From positions 1 through 45,481 of the forward strand of contig NZ_JAAGWF010000001.1 in NCBI RefSeq assembly GCF_010686765.1: a stretch of 45,481 nucleotides of DNA. The letters run 5' to 3'. Positions 26,524-34,566 of the stretch are shown in pieces (position 1 is the first letter of the stretch; the number at the start of each line of letters is the position of its first letter). This stretch comes from Geodermatophilus sabuli. Its GTDB lineage: Bacteria; Actinomycetota; Actinomycetes; Mycobacteriales; Geodermatophilaceae. The notes under the pieces are model-generated. The model ran no database searches. It had not been told where the DNA came from and was given only the letters and a program-made list of their open reading frames with translations. Both the position numbers and the translations under genes were made by a program.

Positions 26524-28813
26524 TGTGCCCGGCGAGCGCCGGGACGTCGTCGGGGCGCAGCCCCCGCCCGCGCGCCCAGGCCCGGGCGAAGTCCACCTCG
26601 CCGAGCTCGGTGCGGACGGCCGACAGCCAGTGCCGCGCGCTCTCCAGGTCGGGCGGGAAGGTGACCGCGACCGACGCCGCCTCCGCCCGGGCCGAGCCGG
26701 CGGCGAACAGCTCCGCGGCCAGGCCGGGCAGCCCGCGCCGGGCCGCGACGACCGCCAGCCCCGGCACCGTGTAGGCCAGCGGCCAGGTGGTGCCCACCGC
26801 CACCGCCAGCCCCGCCGCCTCGGTCCACCGGTCGAGGGCGGCGTCGTCGTCGCCCGCGGCGAGCGCCACGCTGGCCTGCACGTTGAGGACGGTGGCCAGG
26901 GTGAAGGGGCTGGCCAGCTCCCGGGCCAGCTGCTCGGCGTGGTCCAGGACGGCGGCACTCGCGGGGAGGTCACCGGCCCGGAACAGCAGCTGGGCCTGCG
27001 CGGTGACCGCGTGCGCGACCACCCACCGGGCGCCGGTCGCCCGGCCGAGCCGGGTCGCCTCGGTGACGGCGTCGGTGGCCGTGCGGTCGTCCCCGACGAA
27101 GACGGCGGCCGACGCCGCCAGCACCAGTGCCTCGCCGCGCAGCTCGTCCGCTCCGGCCACCTGGGCGGCGCGGGCCGCGGCATCGGCCGACCCCGCCGTC
27201 CCCGGGACGTCCCCGGAGGCGAACCGCAGGGCGGCCAGGGCCAGGTGCAGCGCGGCCAGCTCCGCGGGGGCGAGTGCGGCCCCGGCCGCCCGGAGGGCCT
27301 GCTCCATCCAGCTGCGGCCCTCCGCGACGTTGCCCCGCAGCGCCCAGTAGAGCCACGTGTCCGCCCCCACGACCGCGGCCGTGCCGGGGCGCCCGCCGGC
27401 GACCAGGCGGCTCAGGGCGGCCGCCAGGTTGCCGTGCTCGGCCTGCAGCCGGTCCAGCTCCCGCGCCTGTCCGGACGTCCGCAGCCCGGCGCGCGCGGCG
27501 GCCGCCAGGCGGACGACGCGATCGGCCGCGCGGTCGGCGACGGCGCCGGTCTCCCCGGCCTCCGCCAGCCGGTCGGCCGCGTACTGGCGGACCGGCTCGA
27601 GCAGCCGGTGCCGGGGGTCGCCGCCCTCCACCGGCAGCACCAGTGACTGCTCGACCAGCCCGGCCAGGGCGGGCAGGACGTCGCCGCCGACACCGGCCAC
27701 CTCCTCGGCCGCGGCCAGCGAGAAGCCGCCGGCGAAGACCGACAGCCGGCGGAGGAGGACCTGCTCGTCGTGGGTCAGCAGGGCGTGGCTCCAGTCCAGG
27801 GTGGCGCGCATCGTGCGCTGCCGCTCCGGGAGGTCCCGGGACCGCGGCGAGGCCAGTGCCTGGTCGAGCCGGGCGAGCAGCGCCGCGGGGGAGAGCAGCC
27901 GGGCGTGCGCCGCGGCCAGCTCCAGGGCCAGGGGCAGGCCGTCGAGCCGGCGGCAGATCGCGGCGACGTCCGCGGCGGTGTCGTCGGTCAGCGCGACGGC
28001 CCGGCCGGTCGCGCGGGCGCGGTCGAGGAAGAGGCGGGCGGCGGGGGACGCCGCCACCGCGGCGGTGCCGGGCCCGGTCGGCAGGGCGAGCGGCTGCACC
28101 GGCCGGTCCTGCTCGGCGCGCACCCGCAGCGGAGCCCGGCTGGTGGCCAGGACGACCAGTCCCGGACAGCGGGCCAGCAGCGCGGCGACGTCGGCCGCGG
28201 CGTCGAGCAGGTGCTCCAGGTTGTCCAGGACGAGCAACCGGCGACTGCTCCCGAGGAGGGCGGCGAGAGAGCCGAGCAGGTCGCCGGCCGGTGGTGCGCC
28301 GAGCGCCCGGGCGACGGTCGGGAGCACCAGCCGGGCCTCCGGGACGGCCGCCAGCTCGACCACCGTCACGCCGTCCGGGAAGTCCGCCGCCACCGTGCGG
28401 GCCAGGTCGAGGGCCAGGCTGGTCTTGCCGACCCCTCCCGGGCCGGTCAGCGTGAGCAACCGGGTGGCGCCGGACCGCAGCAGCCCGGCCAGCTCGCCGC
28501 GCTCCGCGTCCCGGCCGACCACCGGGGCCGGGGGCGCCGGGACCGGGTGGGTCACCGGCACCGGCGCCGTCGGGGCCGGCCGGGTGGCGGCCGACAGCTC
28601 CGCCCGGGCGGCCGGATCGAGGCCCAGGGCGTCGGCCAGCGCGCGGACGGTGTGCGGATGGGGGCGCCGGCGCTCGCCCCGCTCCAGCGCGCTGACCGCC
28701 TTGGCGGTGAGGCCGGCCCGGGCGGCGAGCTCGTCCTGGCTCAGCGCCGCGGCCCCCCGCAGGCGGCGCAGCAGGGCGGCGAACTCCCCGCGACCGGCCC
28801 CCGCCTCCCTCAC
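26498..28813 (-). CDS. XRE-family HTH / NTPase / TPR-like regulator (AfsR/STAND type)
   Basis: 771 residues. An N-terminal XRE helix-turn-helix (about 10-65: LSQDELAARAGLTAKAVSALERGERRRPHPHTVRALADALGL) is followed by a Pro-rich linker and a STAND-type NTPase with Walker A GPGGVGKTS (124-132), Walker B-like RRLLVLDNLEHL, LVVLATSRAPL, and CRRLDGLPLALELAAA. A winged-helix-like part (LSVFAGGFSLAAAEEVAG) and C-terminal TPR-like helices (about 430-771) follow. These proteins usually act as ligand-gated transcription switches; no target is evident. GTG 28813 lies 7 bases after TAGCTT, a leaderless arrangement; an upstream TTG would fall inside that -10. It overlaps the hemerythrin gene at the 3' end by 26 bases. 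Confidence 0.85.
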   Translation of the reverse strand: MREAGAGRGEFAALLRRLRGAAALSQDELAARAGLTAKAVSALERGERRRPHPHTVRALADALGLDPAARAELSAATRPAPTAPVPVTHPVPAPPAPVVGRDAERGELAGLLRSGATRLLTLTGPGGVGKTSLALDLARTVAADFPDGVTVVELAAVPEARLVLPTVARALGAPPAGDLLGSLAALLGSSRRLLVLDNLEHLLDAAADVAALLARCPGLVVLATSRAPLRVRAEQDRPVQPLALPTGPGTAAVAASPAARLFLDRARATGRAVALTDDTAADVAAICRRLDGLPLALELAAAHARLLSPAALLARLDQALASPRSRDLPERQRTMRATLDWSHALLTHDEQVLLRRLSVFAGGFSLAAAEEVAGVGGDVLPALAGLVEQSLVLPVEGGDPRHRLLEPVRQYAADRLAEAGETGAVADRAADRVVRLAAAARAGLRTSGQARELDRLQAEHGNLAAALSRLVAGGRPGTAAVVGADTWLYWALRGNVAEGRSWMEQALRAAGAALAPAELAALHLALAALRFASGDVPGTAGSADAAARAAQVAGADELRGEALVLAASAAVFVGDDRTATDAVTEATRLGRATGARWVVAHAVTAQAQLLFRAGDLPASAAVLDHAEQLARELASPFTLATVLNVQASVALAAGDDDAALDRWTEAAGLAVAVGTTWPLAYTVPGLAVVAARRGLPGLAAELFAAGSARAEAASVAVTFPPDLESARHWLSAVRTELGEVDFARAWARGRGLRPDDVPALAGHISARRGPD

Positions 28814-28820
28814 CGGCCGC

Positions 28821-28826
28821 AAGCTA
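28821..28826 (-). promoter_or_regulatory. -10 of the XRE/STAND regulator gene
   Basis: TAGCTT on the minus strand, 7 bases before GTG 28813, with no ribosome site between them. Confidence 0.4.
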
Positions 28827-28879
28827 GCAGCGCCGCCGTCGCCGGGGGGCGTGGACAGCCGCCGTCCGAGGGGAGATGC

Positions 28880-28891
28880 TAGGACGTCCTA
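28880..28891. promoter_or_regulatory. 12-base palindrome in the icmF promoter region
   Basis: TAGGACGTCCTA is a perfect palindrome, followed immediately by CTATCT. A -10-like TACTAT (28890-28895) overlaps its right end. It lies 46 bases before the icmF start in the divergent gap with the STAND regulator gene. It is probably the operator of an acyl-CoA-responsive regulator (inference); no TetR-type gene is adjacent. Confidence 0.5.
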
Positions 28892-28937
28892 CTATCTGCA
28901 CGCGGCGGCCCGCCGGCGTCCGACCCCAGGGAGTGGC

Positions 28938-31900
28938 ATGCCCGCCTCGCCGTCCCCCCGCCCCGCCGACCTGCACGTGCCGGCGCACCCGGTGCGCTTC
29001 GTCACCGCGGCCAGCCTCTTCGACGGCCACGACGCCGCGATCAACGTGATGCGCCGCCTGCTGCAGGCCCAGGGCGCGGAGGTGGTCCACCTCGGCCACG
29101 ACCGCAGCGTGGACGCGGTCGTCCGGGCGGCGCTGGAGGAGGACGTGCAGGGGGTGGCGATCTCCTCCTACCAGGGCGGGCACGTCGAGTACTTCGGCTA
29201 CCTGGTGGATCGGCTGGCGCAGGCCGGCGCCGGGCACGTGCAGGTGTTCGGCGGCGGCGGGGGGGTGATCGTGCCCGAGGAGATCGCGCTGTTGCGCGAG
29301 CGCGGGGTGACCATCTTCTCGCCCGAGGACGGCCAGCGGCTCGGCCTGCCCGGCATGGTCAACGAGCTGATCCGGGCCTGCGACGTCGACCTCGCCACCG
29401 GCGGCCCGGACGTCGACGCCCTGCTCACCGGCGACCCGGCCGCGCTGGCCCGCGCGATCACCGTGCTCGAGGCCGGACGGTCGCCGGAGCTCGCGGTGCG
29501 GGTGCGCGAGGCGGCGGCCGGCCGGACGGTGCCGGTGCTGGGCATCACCGGGACCGGCGGCTCCGGGAAGTCCTCGCTCACCGACGAGCTGCTGCGCCGG
29601 CTGCGGACCGACCAGGAGGACAAGCTGCGGGTCGCCGTCCTGGCGATCGACCCCACGCGGCGCCGCGGCGGGGGCGCGCTGCTCGGTGACCGGATCCGGA
29701 TGAACGCCCTGGAGACGGGGGAGGGCTCGCACACCTTCTTCCGGTCGATGGCCACCCGGTCGGCCGGCGCGGAGACGCCCGAGCACCTGGACGACGTGCT
29801 CTGCGCGGTGCGGGCCGCCGGCTTCGACCTCGTGGTCGTGGAGACCCCGGGCATCGGCCAGGGCGACGCCGGGATCGTGCCGTTCTCCGACGTGGCGCTG
29901 TACGTGATGACGCCGGAGTTCGGCGCCGCCTCGCAGCTGGAGAAGATCGACATGCTCGACTTCGCCGACGTGGTGGCGATCAACAAGTACGAACGCCGCG
30001 GCGCCGAGGACGCCCGGCGCGACGTCGCCCGGCAGCTGGTGCGCAACCGCGCGGCCTTCGGGCAGCCCTGGGAGCAGATGCCGGTGTTCGGCACCAGCGC
30101 CGCCCGGTTCGACGACGACGGCGTCACCGCGCTCTACCAGCACCTGCTCGCCCTGCTGGGCGACGCCGGCCTGCCGGTCGGCAGCGGGGTGCTGCCACGG
30201 GTCGACGTCCGCGCCTCGTCCGGGCTGTCGTCGGTGGTGCCCTCGTCCCGGTCGCGGTACCTGGCCGAGATCGCCGACGCCGTCCGCGCGCACCACCGGA
30301 CCACCGAGGAGCAGGCCGCCGTCGTCCGCCGCCGGCAGTCGCTGCGCACCACCGCCGAGCTGCTCGGCGACGACGCGGCCGGCGGGCGGGTCCGCGAGCT
30401 GCTGGAGGCGGCCGACCGGGAGCTGATCCCGGAGGTGCGGTCGCTGCTGGCGGAGTGGCCGGGCCGGGTCGAGGACCACGCCGGGGACTCCTACGTCTAC
30501 CGGGTCCGCGACCGGGAGATCCGCACGCCGCTGACCCGGGAGACGCTGTCCGGGACGAAGGTGCCCCGGATCGCGCTGCCCCGGACGACCGACGAGGCCG
30601 ACCTGCTCCGCTTCCTCCGCCGGGAGAACCTGCCCGGGGCCTACCCCTTCACCGCCGGGGTGTTCCCGGTCAAGCGCGCCGGGGAGGCGCCGGCGCGGAT
30701 GTTCGCCGGCGAGGGCGACGCCTTCCGCACCAACCGCCGCTTCCGCATGCTGTCGGCCGGCAACGAGGCCACCCGGCTGTCGACGGCGTTCGACTCGGTG
30801 ACGCTCTACGGCCGCGACCCCGACCCGCGGCCGGACGTCTACGGCAAGGTCGGCACGTCCGGGGTCTCCATCGCCACGATCGACGACATGGCCGCGCTCT
30901 ACGACGGGTTCGACCTGTGCAGCCCGACGACGTCGGTGTCGATGACGATCAACGGCCCGGCGCCGGCCATCCTCGCGATGTTCCTCGACACCGCGATCGA
31001 CCAGCGGCTGGACCGCTTCCGGGAGGAGGAGGGCCGCGAGCCCGACGCGGCGGAGGCCGAGGAGCTCCGCGCCTGGGTGCTCTCGACCGTCCGCGGCACG
31101 GTGCAGGCCGACATCCTCAAGGAGGACCAGGGCCAGAACACCTGCATCTTCTCCACCGAGTTCGCGCTGCGCGCCATGGCCGACATCCAGCAGTGGTTCA
31201 TCGACCACCGGGTGCGGAACTTCTACTCCGTCTCGATCTCCGGATACCACATCGCCGAGGCCGGGGCGAACCCGATCAGCCAGCTGGCCTTCACCCTCGC
31301 CAACGGCTTCACCTACGTGGAGTCCTACCTCGCCCGCGGCATGTCGATCGACGACTTCGCGCCCAACCTGAGCTTCTTCTTCTCCAACGGCATGGACGCC
31401 GAGTACTCGGTGATCGGCCGGGTGGCCCGCCGCGTCTGGGCGGTCGCCATGCGGGACCGCTACGGCGCGGGGGAGCGGTCGCAGAAGCTCAAGTACCACG
31501 TGCAGACCTCGGGCCGGTCCCTGCACGCGCAGGAGATGGACTTCAACGACATCCGGACGACGCTGCAGGCGCTGTGCGCCGTCTACGACAACGCCAACAG
31601 CCTGCACACCAACGCCTACGACGAGGCGGTGACGACGCCGGGCGAGCACTCGGTCCGCCGCGCGCTCGCCATCCAGATGATCATCGACCGGGAGTGGGGG
31701 CTGGCCGGCAACGAGAACCCGCTGCAGGGCTCGTTCGTCATCGAGGAGCTCACCGACCTCGTGGAGGAGGCGGTGCTGGCCGAGTTCGACCGGATCGCCG
31801 AGCGCGGGGGAGTGCTGGGCGCCATGGAGACCGGGTACCAGCGCGGCCGGATCCAGGACGAGTCGATGCTCTACGAGCACCGCAAGCACGACGGCAGCCT

Positions 31901-32195
31901 GCCCATCGTGGGGGTGAACACCTTCGTCGACCCGCACCGCGACGAGGCGCCCCCGCAGCCGGTCGAGCTGGCCCGGGCCACCGAGGCGGAGAAGCAGTCG
32001 CAGCTGCGGCGGCTCGCGGACTTCCACGCGCGGCACGCCGCGGAGGCGCCCGCCGCGCTGGCCCGCCTGCAGCAGGTGGCGAGGGAGGGCGGCAACGTCT
32101 TCGCCGAGCTGATGGACGCCGTCCGGGTCTGCTCGCTGGGCCAGATCTCGGAGGCGTTCTTCGAGGTGGGCGGCCAGTACCGCCGCAACATCTAG
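28938..32195 (+). CDS. icmF: fused isobutyryl-CoA mutase (IcmF)
   Basis: 1085 residues in the IcmF order. B12-binding domain (about 18-150) with the base-off His31 in LFDGHDAAINVMRRLLQAQGAEVVHLGHDRS. MeaB-like G-protein chaperone domain (about 195-480) with P-loop GTGGSGKSS, AIDPTRRRGGGALLGDRIRM, VVVETPGIGQGD and AINKYERRGAEDA. Mutase TIM barrel (about 540-1070) with YGKVGTSGVSIATIDDM, DLCSPTTSVSMTINGPAP, EDQGQNTCIFSTEFALRAMADIQ, FYSVSISGYHIAEAGANP and YDNANSLHTNAYDEA. It interconverts isobutyryl-CoA and n-butyryl-CoA; some homologues act on isovaleryl/pivalyl-CoA. ATG 28938 follows CAGGGAGTGG. It is coupled to a BtuF-like gene one base after its stop. Confidence 0.95.
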   Translation: MPASPSPRPADLHVPAHPVRFVTAASLFDGHDAAINVMRRLLQAQGAEVVHLGHDRSVDAVVRAALEEDVQGVAISSYQGGHVEYFGYLVDRLAQAGAGHVQVFGGGGGVIVPEEIALLRERGVTIFSPEDGQRLGLPGMVNELIRACDVDLATGGPDVDALLTGDPAALARAITVLEAGRSPELAVRVREAAAGRTVPVLGITGTGGSGKSSLTDELLRRLRTDQEDKLRVAVLAIDPTRRRGGGALLGDRIRMNALETGEGSHTFFRSMATRSAGAETPEHLDDVLCAVRAAGFDLVVVETPGIGQGDAGIVPFSDVALYVMTPEFGAASQLEKIDMLDFADVVAINKYERRGAEDARRDVARQLVRNRAAFGQPWEQMPVFGTSAARFDDDGVTALYQHLLALLGDAGLPVGSGVLPRVDVRASSGLSSVVPSSRSRYLAEIADAVRAHHRTTEEQAAVVRRRQSLRTTAELLGDDAAGGRVRELLEAADRELIPEVRSLLAEWPGRVEDHAGDSYVYRVRDREIRTPLTRETLSGTKVPRIALPRTTDEADLLRFLRRENLPGAYPFTAGVFPVKRAGEAPARMFAGEGDAFRTNRRFRMLSAGNEATRLSTAFDSVTLYGRDPDPRPDVYGKVGTSGVSIATIDDMAALYDGFDLCSPTTSVSMTINGPAPAILAMFLDTAIDQRLDRFREEEGREPDAAEAEELRAWVLSTVRGTVQADILKEDQGQNTCIFSTEFALRAMADIQQWFIDHRVRNFYSVSISGYHIAEAGANPISQLAFTLANGFTYVESYLARGMSIDDFAPNLSFFFSNGMDAEYSVIGRVARRVWAVAMRDRYGAGERSQKLKYHVQTSGRSLHAQEMDFNDIRTTLQALCAVYDNANSLHTNAYDEAVTTPGEHSVRRALAIQMIIDREWGLAGNENPLQGSFVIEELTDLVEEAVLAEFDRIAERGGVLGAMETGYQRGRIQDESMLYEHRKHDGSLPIVGVNTFVDPHRDEAPPQPVELARATEAEKQSQLRRLADFHARHAAEAPAALARLQQVAREGGNVFAELMDAVRVCSLGQISEAFFEVGGQYRRNI

Positions 32196-32196
32196 G

Positions 32197-32970
32197 GTGG
32201 CGACGGACATCTCCGCCCTTCAGGACGACCTGGGGACGCCGGTCGAGCTGCCGGGGCCGCCCCGACGGGTGGTCTCGCTGGTCCCGTCGCTGACCGAGGC
32301 GCTGGCGGTCACCGTCCCCGACCGGCTGGTGGGCGCCACGGACTGGTGCACCCACCCGGCCGGCCTCGACGTGCCGCGGGTCCGCGGCACCAAGAACCCC
32401 GACCGCGCGGCCATCGAGGCGCTCGCGCCGGACCTGGTGGTGGCCAACCGGGAGGAGAACCGGCGGCTGGACGTCGACCGGCTGCGCGCCGCCGGCATCC
32501 CGGTGTGGGTCACCGTCATCGAGTCGGTCGACGAGGCGCTGGCCTCCCTGCGGCGGCTCTTCGGCACGGTGCTGGGTGCGGGGGAGCCCGGCTGGCTGGC
32601 CGAGGCGGCCGACGTCTGGTCGGAGCCGCCCCCGGCGGGCGGGCTGCGGGTCGCCGTCCCGATCTGGCGCGATCCGTGGATGGTCGTCGGGGCGCGGACC
32701 TTCACCGGGGACGTGCTGGCCCGCCTGGGGCTGGTCAACGTGTTCGCCGCGGGGGATGACCGCTACCCGCGCGTGGAGCTCGCCGCCCTCGCCGCCGCCG
32801 TCCCGGACCTGGTGCTCCTGCCCGACGAGCCGTACCCCTTCACCGCCGACGACGGCCCCGAGGCGTTCCCCGGCGTCCCGACGGCGCTGGTCTCCGGCCG
32901 CGACCTCACCTGGTACGGCCCGTCGCTGGCCCCGGCGCGGCGGCGACTGCTCGACGCGCTCGGGGCCTGA
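32197..32970 (+). CDS. cytosolic BtuF-like helical-backbone metal/cobalamin receptor protein
   Basis: 257 residues of periplasmic-binding-protein class III (BtuF/FhuD fold): RRVVSLVPSLTEALAVTVPDRLVGATDWCTHP, then KNPDRAAIEALAPDLVVANREENRRLDVDRLRAAGIPVWVT, a long backbone helix region, and PDLVLLPDEPYPF near the C-terminus. Unlike true transport receptors it has no signal peptide or lipobox, so it should stay in the cytosol. GTG 32197 begins one base after the icmF stop, which implies co-translation with a B12-dependent mutase. Cobalamin handling is the obvious inference; metal or another ligand is possible. No BtuCD transporter genes are in the window. Confidence 0.8.
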   Translation: MATDISALQDDLGTPVELPGPPRRVVSLVPSLTEALAVTVPDRLVGATDWCTHPAGLDVPRVRGTKNPDRAAIEALAPDLVVANREENRRLDVDRLRAAGIPVWVTVIESVDEALASLRRLFGTVLGAGEPGWLAEAADVWSEPPPAGGLRVAVPIWRDPWMVVGARTFTGDVLARLGLVNVFAAGDDRYPRVELAALAAAVPDLVLLPDEPYPFTADDGPEAFPGVPTALVSGRDLTWYGPSLAPARRRLLDALGA

Positions 32971-32977
32971 CCGCGCC

Positions 32978-33000
32978 CGGGGTCGCGAGGGACGACCCCG
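32978..33000. terminator. bidirectional terminator hairpin
   Basis: CGGGGTCG (32978-32985) and CGACCCCG (32993-33000) are perfect complements around CGAGGGA. It exactly fills the gap between the convergent BtuF-like and SRPBCC genes. Confidence 0.6.
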
Positions 33001-33444
33001 TCACGCGTCGGCTGCTCGCGCGTGCGCCTCGTCGATGGCCGCGGCGAGCCGGTGCAGGCCCCCGGGTGCCGACCGCTCCATCGACGGGGCGACGACCGGC
33101 TCGTACTCGGCGGCCCGCTCGCCGGACAGTTCCATCGACTGCGTCATGGTGCAGCCGCCTGCAGGCCGCGGTCGAAAGGACCACGAGACGTGCAGGGCGG
33201 CGCCAGGGACGGGGAAGTCGATCCGCGCCCTGCGGAACGCGACGACCTCGCTGATGCGCCAGTCCACCCGTGCCCCGTCACTGGTCACGGTGGTGCCCTG
33301 CGCCCCCTCCTCGAACGCCGGTTCGACGCGGACGTGGTCGATGGCCGGATCGACGACCGGCCAGTTGCCGACATCGGTCCAGAACCGCCAGGCGAAGTCG
33401 GCGTCAGCGAGGTCGCACTGCGCGTCGAGCACCAGCGTCCACAT
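33001..33444 (-). CDS. SRPBCC-fold protein
   Basis: 147 residues of the START/Bet v 1-like (polyketide cyclase/dehydrase) type: FAWRFWTDVGNWPVVDPAIDHVRVEPAFEEGAQGTTVT, VDWRISEVVAFRRARIDFPVPGAALHVSWSFRP, and a C-terminal helix YEPVVAPSMERSAPGGLHRLAAAI. Such proteins bind hydrophobic ligands; no specific substrate can be predicted. ATG 33444 is preceded by GGGAGGTCCTG. It stands alone, converging with the BtuF-like gene through the hairpin at 32978-33000. Confidence 0.78.
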   Translation of the reverse strand: MWTLVLDAQCDLADADFAWRFWTDVGNWPVVDPAIDHVRVEPAFEEGAQGTTVTSDGARVDWRISEVVAFRRARIDFPVPGAALHVSWSFRPRPAGGCTMTQSMELSGERAAEYEPVVAPSMERSAPGGLHRLAAAIDEAHARAADA

Positions 33445-33612
33445 CAGGACCTCCCGCCGTCGAGATGAGCCGCTCCGGCTGACGGCCACGCATCCTCCAC
33501 CCGAGGCATGGCTCCTGGCGCGGGCCGCGGCCGGGCTGGTCGTCGAGGCGGCGGGAACGAACCCGGACGGCTGACGCGGAGCGACACCGACCGGGACCGA
33601 TCGCTGCGCACG

Positions 33613-33641
33613 TTGACGTCGGCGCTCCCGGCGCCCAGCCT
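33613..33641 (+). promoter_or_regulatory. promoter of the small ORF at 33648, leaderless
   Basis: TTGACG (33613-33618) and CAGCCT (33636-33641) are 17 bases apart. The ATG is 6 bases after the -10, and no ribosome site is present. Confidence 0.5.
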
Positions 33642-33647
33642 GTCGGG

Positions 33648-34025
33648 ATGACGGTGCTGTCACTGCCCAGCCGGAGCCGGTGGGTGTGGGACGCCCGCGA
33701 CCGGACCCGCGCGGTCCGCGTCTCCGCCCACGCCGAGGTGGGGCTGCTCAACCTCAGCCTGTGGCGGGACGAGACCTGCGTGGGCACGGTCAAGCTGCAA
33801 CCGGACGAGGTCGCCAGCCTGGTGGCCGCGCTCACCGACGGCCTGGCCCAGCTGGCCGACGGGCCGCCGTCCGCCCCCGGGTCCGACGCGGTGCGGCTGG
33901 CCGCGGTGGAGGCCCGGCTGGCCGAGCTCGAGTCCCGCCCGGTGCCACCCCGTCGCTCGGTCGCGGCGTTCGTCGCCACCGTGGCCGCCCGGGGGCGGGC
34001 CTTCCTGGGGGCCGGGGACCGCTGA
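33648..34025 (+). CDS. conserved hypothetical protein
   Basis: 125 residues. The N-terminal half (1-70) looks like a small beta-sheet fold: VWDARDRTRAVRVSAHAEVGLLNLSLWRDETCVGTVKLQPDEVASLVAALTDGLAQLA. The C-terminal half has a short predicted coiled coil (AVRLAAVEARLAELESR) and a hydrophobic end. I do not recognise a named family, although the DETCVGTVKL...EVASLVAAL wording is like small proteins seen in related actinobacteria. ATG 33648 is supported by a TTGACG-17-CAGCCT promoter six bases upstream. The 3' end is 2 bases from the convergent MaoC gene. Confidence 0.65.
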   Translation: MTVLSLPSRSRWVWDARDRTRAVRVSAHAEVGLLNLSLWRDETCVGTVKLQPDEVASLVAALTDGLAQLADGPPSAPGSDAVRLAAVEARLAELESRPVPPRRSVAAFVATVAARGRAFLGAGDR

Positions 34026-34027
34026 GG

Positions 34028-34492
34028 TCAGGGGCGGGTGCGCACCAGGTTCATCGCGACCATGCTCAGCACGACGGTCCCGCCCTGGTCGAGCAGTTCG
34101 ACGCGGGTGCGCACCAGGCCGCGGTCGGGCTTGCTGCGGGAGAGCCGGGCCTCCGCGACGGTGGTGCGCAGGGTGAGCTCGTCCCCGGGCCGCACCGGCG
34201 CCAGCCAGCGCAGCTCGTCCACGCCGGGGGAGCCCAGGCTGGAGACGGGCGAGAGGTACTCGTCGGCCAGCAGCCGCATCATCAGGGCGCAGGTGTGCCA
34301 GCCGCTGGCGATCAGCCCGCCGAACGGCCCGGCCGCCGCGGCCTCGGCGTCGACGTGGAAGGGCTGCGGGTCGAACCGGCGGCCGAAGTCGACGACGTCG
34401 TCGGCCGTGACCCGCAGCCTGCCGAACTCGCTGGTGGTGCCCGGCACGTAGTCCTCGAACCAGCGATCCGCGGTCGGCTGTGGCCTGCTCAC
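34028..34492 (-). CDS. MaoC-family (R)-enoyl-CoA hydratase-like protein
   Basis: 154 residues, a single hot-dog domain. The active-site pattern D-x-x-x-x-H is seen in FDPQPFHVDAEAAAAGPFGGLIASGWHT; further family features are RWLAPVRPGDELTLRTTVAEARLS and GTVVLSMVAMNLVRT. MaoC enzymes hydrate 2-enoyl-CoA; this short type may also act on branched or dicarboxylic CoA esters. GTG 34492 lies 7 bases after TACCTT, so a leaderless message is likely. It is divergent from the racemase/hydratase/MFS set and may share its control. Confidence 0.88.
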   Translation of the reverse strand: MSRPQPTADRWFEDYVPGTTSEFGRLRVTADDVVDFGRRFDPQPFHVDAEAAAAGPFGGLIASGWHTCALMMRLLADEYLSPVSSLGSPGVDELRWLAPVRPGDELTLRTTVAEARLSRSKPDRGLVRTRVELLDQGGTVVLSMVAMNLVRTRP

Positions 34493-34499
34493 CGCTGCG

Positions 34500-34505
34500 A
34501 AGGTA
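34500..34505 (-). promoter_or_regulatory. -10 of the MaoC gene, leaderless
   Basis: TACCTT on the minus strand, 7 bases before GTG 34492, with no ribosome site. Confidence 0.45.
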
Positions 34506-34554
34506 GGGCACCGGTCCGGCCCCCGCGCCCCGGGCCGGTGCCGCCCGCCGTTGC

Positions 34555-34560
34555 TAGCGT
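34555..34560 (+). promoter_or_regulatory. -10 of the racemase gene, leaderless
   Basis: TAGCGT, 6 bases before GTG 34567. It is identical to the rnj -10 and 50 bases from the divergent MaoC -10. Confidence 0.45.
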
Positions 34561-34566
34561 GACGCC

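Noticed and set aside
28824..32210. 1128-codon minus-strand open frame opposite icmF
   Set aside because: Antisense shadow of a strongly conserved gene; Arg/Val/Asp/His-rich composition, no family resemblance.
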